Positions 6,804 through 7,732 of a stretch of 7,732 bases of DNA are shown in pieces. The position numbers and the translations under genes are program-made. The number at the start of each line of letters is the position of its first letter. Position 1 is the stretch's first letter. This DNA is from Candidatus Anoxychlamydiales bacterium (GTDB lineage: Bacteria; Chlamydiota; Chlamydiia; Chlamydiales; SM23-39). Location: NCBI GenBank assembly GCA_011064905.1, contig JAAKFW010000067.1, positions 1 through 7,732 on the forward strand, read 5' to 3'. The notes below the pieces were generated by a model, which saw only the letters and a list, made by a program, of their open reading frames with translations, did no database searches and was not told the DNA's origin.

Positions 6804-7135
6804 TCTTTAAAAAATGAATCAAATCCATTCTTCGAATCATCATGATCAGAGTCAGGATCTAGATCCTTGAAAAGTTTTTTAGCGATATCTTTTTTTGATT
6901 TTGAGTTATCTTCATCTAGACCATCTTTAATTGAAAATTCTTCACAATAGTTATTCTTCTCTCTATCAACTATATATTCTGTATTTGGGATTAAACAATC
7001 GTTTGGTTTTCCAATTAAATAAAATCTGCAGTTTTTACAAACATGTAGATCTGCTTCGCAAAAAAAGCAGGTTTCCTTGAAACCTACTTTTTTATTTGGC
7101 AGATCTAGTTTTTTTTTGCATTTATGACAATACAT
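6800..7135 (-). CDS. conserved small cysteine-rich protein, putative double zinc ribbon
   Basis: This 111-residue soluble protein carries eight cysteines in its first 64 residues: Cys3-x2-Cys6, Cys23-x2-Cys26, Cys33-x2-Cys36, then Cys47 and Cys64. That is enough for two four-Cys zinc sites. The context CHKC, then GFKETCFFCEADLHVCKNCRFY, NDCLIPN, and DREKNNYCEEF resembles a small uncharacterised family with a C-x2-C, CxNCRFY, ...DRE..N.CE.F pattern that I recall from several bacterial groups. No enzymatic function is known to me. The rest, about 68-111, is charged with many Asp, Lys and Ser and looks disordered; it ends in FDSFFKD. The ATG at 7135 follows an AGGATAG site about 9 nt upstream. 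The gene lies 15 nt after the Ser/Pro-rich gene and is probably in its operon. It converges on the plus-strand membrane genes. Confidence 0.8.
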   Translation of the reverse strand: MYCHKCKKKLDLPNKKVGFKETCFFCEADLHVCKNCRFYLIGKPNDCLIPNTEYIVDREKNNYCEEFSIKDGLDEDNSKSKKDIAKKLFKDLDPDSDHDDSKNGFDSFFKD

Positions 7136-7150
7136 TTTCTTTTGCTATCC

Positions 7151-7732
7151 TTATCGTCTGCCTCCTACTGGCACTCTAGATCCTGACATAGAGCTATCTA
7201 AACGAACAGATGGTGGTGATCTTGGTATCGATGCTCCTAAGCTCGGAGAAGAAGAAGAAGATGATGATGATGAACTTGGAGAATAGCTTGGAGAGAAATT
7301 TCCATAGGGGCTTGGGCTGCTAGCTATACTTGCCCTTGGAGCAAAAGATGAGCTAACGTCATCACTACTTGTTGATGGGCTAGTAGCTCTTGGAATGCTA
7401 GTTGGCGTTATTCCACCTGTTCCGACAGGGCCTCTTGGTGAACTGTCTGACGGCCGCTCTGATCGCCACTCTGGTCGCGGGGGTAGGGTTGGGACATAAT
7501 AATAAGATCCGCCTCTTCTAGATGCAGCTGAGCTCGCTACAGACGGTGTTACTCCACCTGTTCCAACAGGCCCTCTTGGAGCTGAAGCAGATGCACTTTC
7601 TCTTACAACAGGTCTTCTAGGAGTAGGATTCGAGCTACGCCAACTAGCAAAAGTAGGCCTTCCCATGGATGCCCACCCATCAAAAGAAGGAGATCCCATT
7701 TCTATCCACTCATTATCTAATAAAATTATTCT
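7151..7732 (-). CDS. Ser/Pro/Arg-rich low-complexity repeat protein, 5' end outside the window
   Basis: I do not recognise this protein. The visible frame has an ATG at 7699, giving 182 residues. Upstream of it the frame stays open for 11 more codons (RIILLDNEWIE) to the window edge, so the ATG may be internal and the protein longer. The sequence is dominated by Ser, Pro, Arg, Gly, Ala and Thr, with almost no Lys or Cys, and has no hydrophobic segment, so it is probably disordered. Counting from the ATG there are two near-identical motifs, SAPRGPVGTGGVTP (39-52) and SSPRGPVGTGGITP (86-99), a possible weaker duplication in the GSPSFDGW/GRPTFASW stretch (2-20), and a run of ten serines near 145-154. 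Base composition is far richer in GC than neighbouring genes: line 7441-7500 has 37 G/C of 60. Such proteins may be surface, secreted or scaffold proteins, but nothing here decides which. Confidence 0.6.
   Translation of the reverse strand, partial: RIILLDNEWIEMGSPSFDGWASMGRPTFASWRSSNPTPRRPVVRESASASAPRGPVGTGGVTPSVASSAASRRGGSYYYVPTLPPRPEWRSERPSDSSPRGPVGTGGITPTSIPRATSPSTSSDDVSSSFAPRASIASSPSPYGNFSPSYSPSSSSSSSSSSPSLGASIPRSPPSVRLDSSMSGSRVPVGGRR
7248..7274. repeat. trinucleotide microsatellite (GAA)4(GAT)4GAA coding for polyserine
   Basis: The plus strand has four GAA units, then four GAT units, then GAA. On the coding minus strand this reads as TCA and TCT codons within a run of ten serines. Unit changes by slippage would lengthen or shorten the serine tract without breaking the frame. 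Confidence 0.85.
7404..7440. repeat. 37-bp imperfect direct repeat, copy 1 (PRGPVGTGG-I-TP motif)
   Basis: This stretch is a near copy of 7545-7581, with only a handful of mismatches over 37 bases. It encodes the second PRGPVGTGGxTP motif of the Ser/Pro-rich protein. The close match at DNA level, including many third codon positions, points to a fairly recent internal duplication or to gene conversion between copies. Confidence 0.8.
7545..7581. repeat. 37-bp imperfect direct repeat, copy 2 (PRGPVGTGG-V-TP motif)
   Basis: Partner of 7404-7440, 141 bp apart and in the same reading frame, so a recombination between copies would remove 47 codons without shifting the frame. Confidence 0.8.

Noticed and set aside
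270..7110. Frequent AGATCT/TAGATCT strings across the window
   Set aside because: They coincide with Asp-Leu, Leu-Asp and Arg-Ser codon pairs in coding frames, with irregular spacing and no shared flanks, so codon use explains them better than a repeat family.

Overview
The window looks like chromosomal sequence from an AT-rich bacterium (about 30 % GC by eye), most plausibly an obligate intracellular member of the Chlamydiae. The basis is recollected family resemblance, not a search. GlmS shares phrases with chlamydial GlmS (for example the stretch around LMYP..MEAALKLKEI and ASxESPL). In Chlamydia an amino-acid permease gene lies beside glmS, and here an APC-family amino-acid permease lies directly upstream of glmS. 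Two amino-acid uptake genes side by side suit a host-dependent lifestyle. TGA acts as an ordinary stop codon.

Layout. On the left is a minus-strand block read from about 4740 down to 1. It holds a GadC-like APC amino-acid permease (4740-3316), then glmS (3262-1430) with its own extended -10 promoter and Shine-Dalgarno-like site in the 53-nt gap. A 5'-complete, 3'-truncated AsmA-like membrane-anchored protein follows; its start codon overlaps the glmS stop (ATGA) and its frame stays open to base 1. In the middle, a divergent AT-rich intergenic region of about 150 nt separates the permease from a plus-strand block. That block holds a neurotransmitter:sodium symporter (NSS/LeuT-type; start 4892 or 4859, stop 6256) and two small three-helix membrane proteins (6289-6552 and 6549-6803) that overlap by ATGA across an A9 tract. 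On the right is a second minus-strand block: a Ser/Pro/Arg-rich, internally repeated, low-complexity protein whose frame runs off the right edge (7732-7151), then 15 nt later a small eight-cysteine putative zinc-binding protein (7135-6800). The latter converges on the plus-strand block with a 4-nt overlap at the stop codons.

How the genes may work together. GlmS makes glucosamine-6-phosphate for lipid A/LPS and peptidoglycan-type precursors, and the translationally coupled AsmA-like protein belongs to a superfamily linked to envelope lipid homeostasis, so the left block may serve envelope biogenesis. The permease and the NSS transporter would bring in amino acids, and GlmS consumes glutamine. 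The four right-hand genes have no assigned function. No tRNA, rRNA, CRISPR array, insertion sequence or convincing intrinsic terminator was seen. No stretch over 300 nt lacks a gene. I did not find a clear new multi-gene system. The best leads are the repeat-bearing Ser/Pro-rich protein with its zinc-ribbon partner, and the tandem small membrane proteins joined at a slippery A9.
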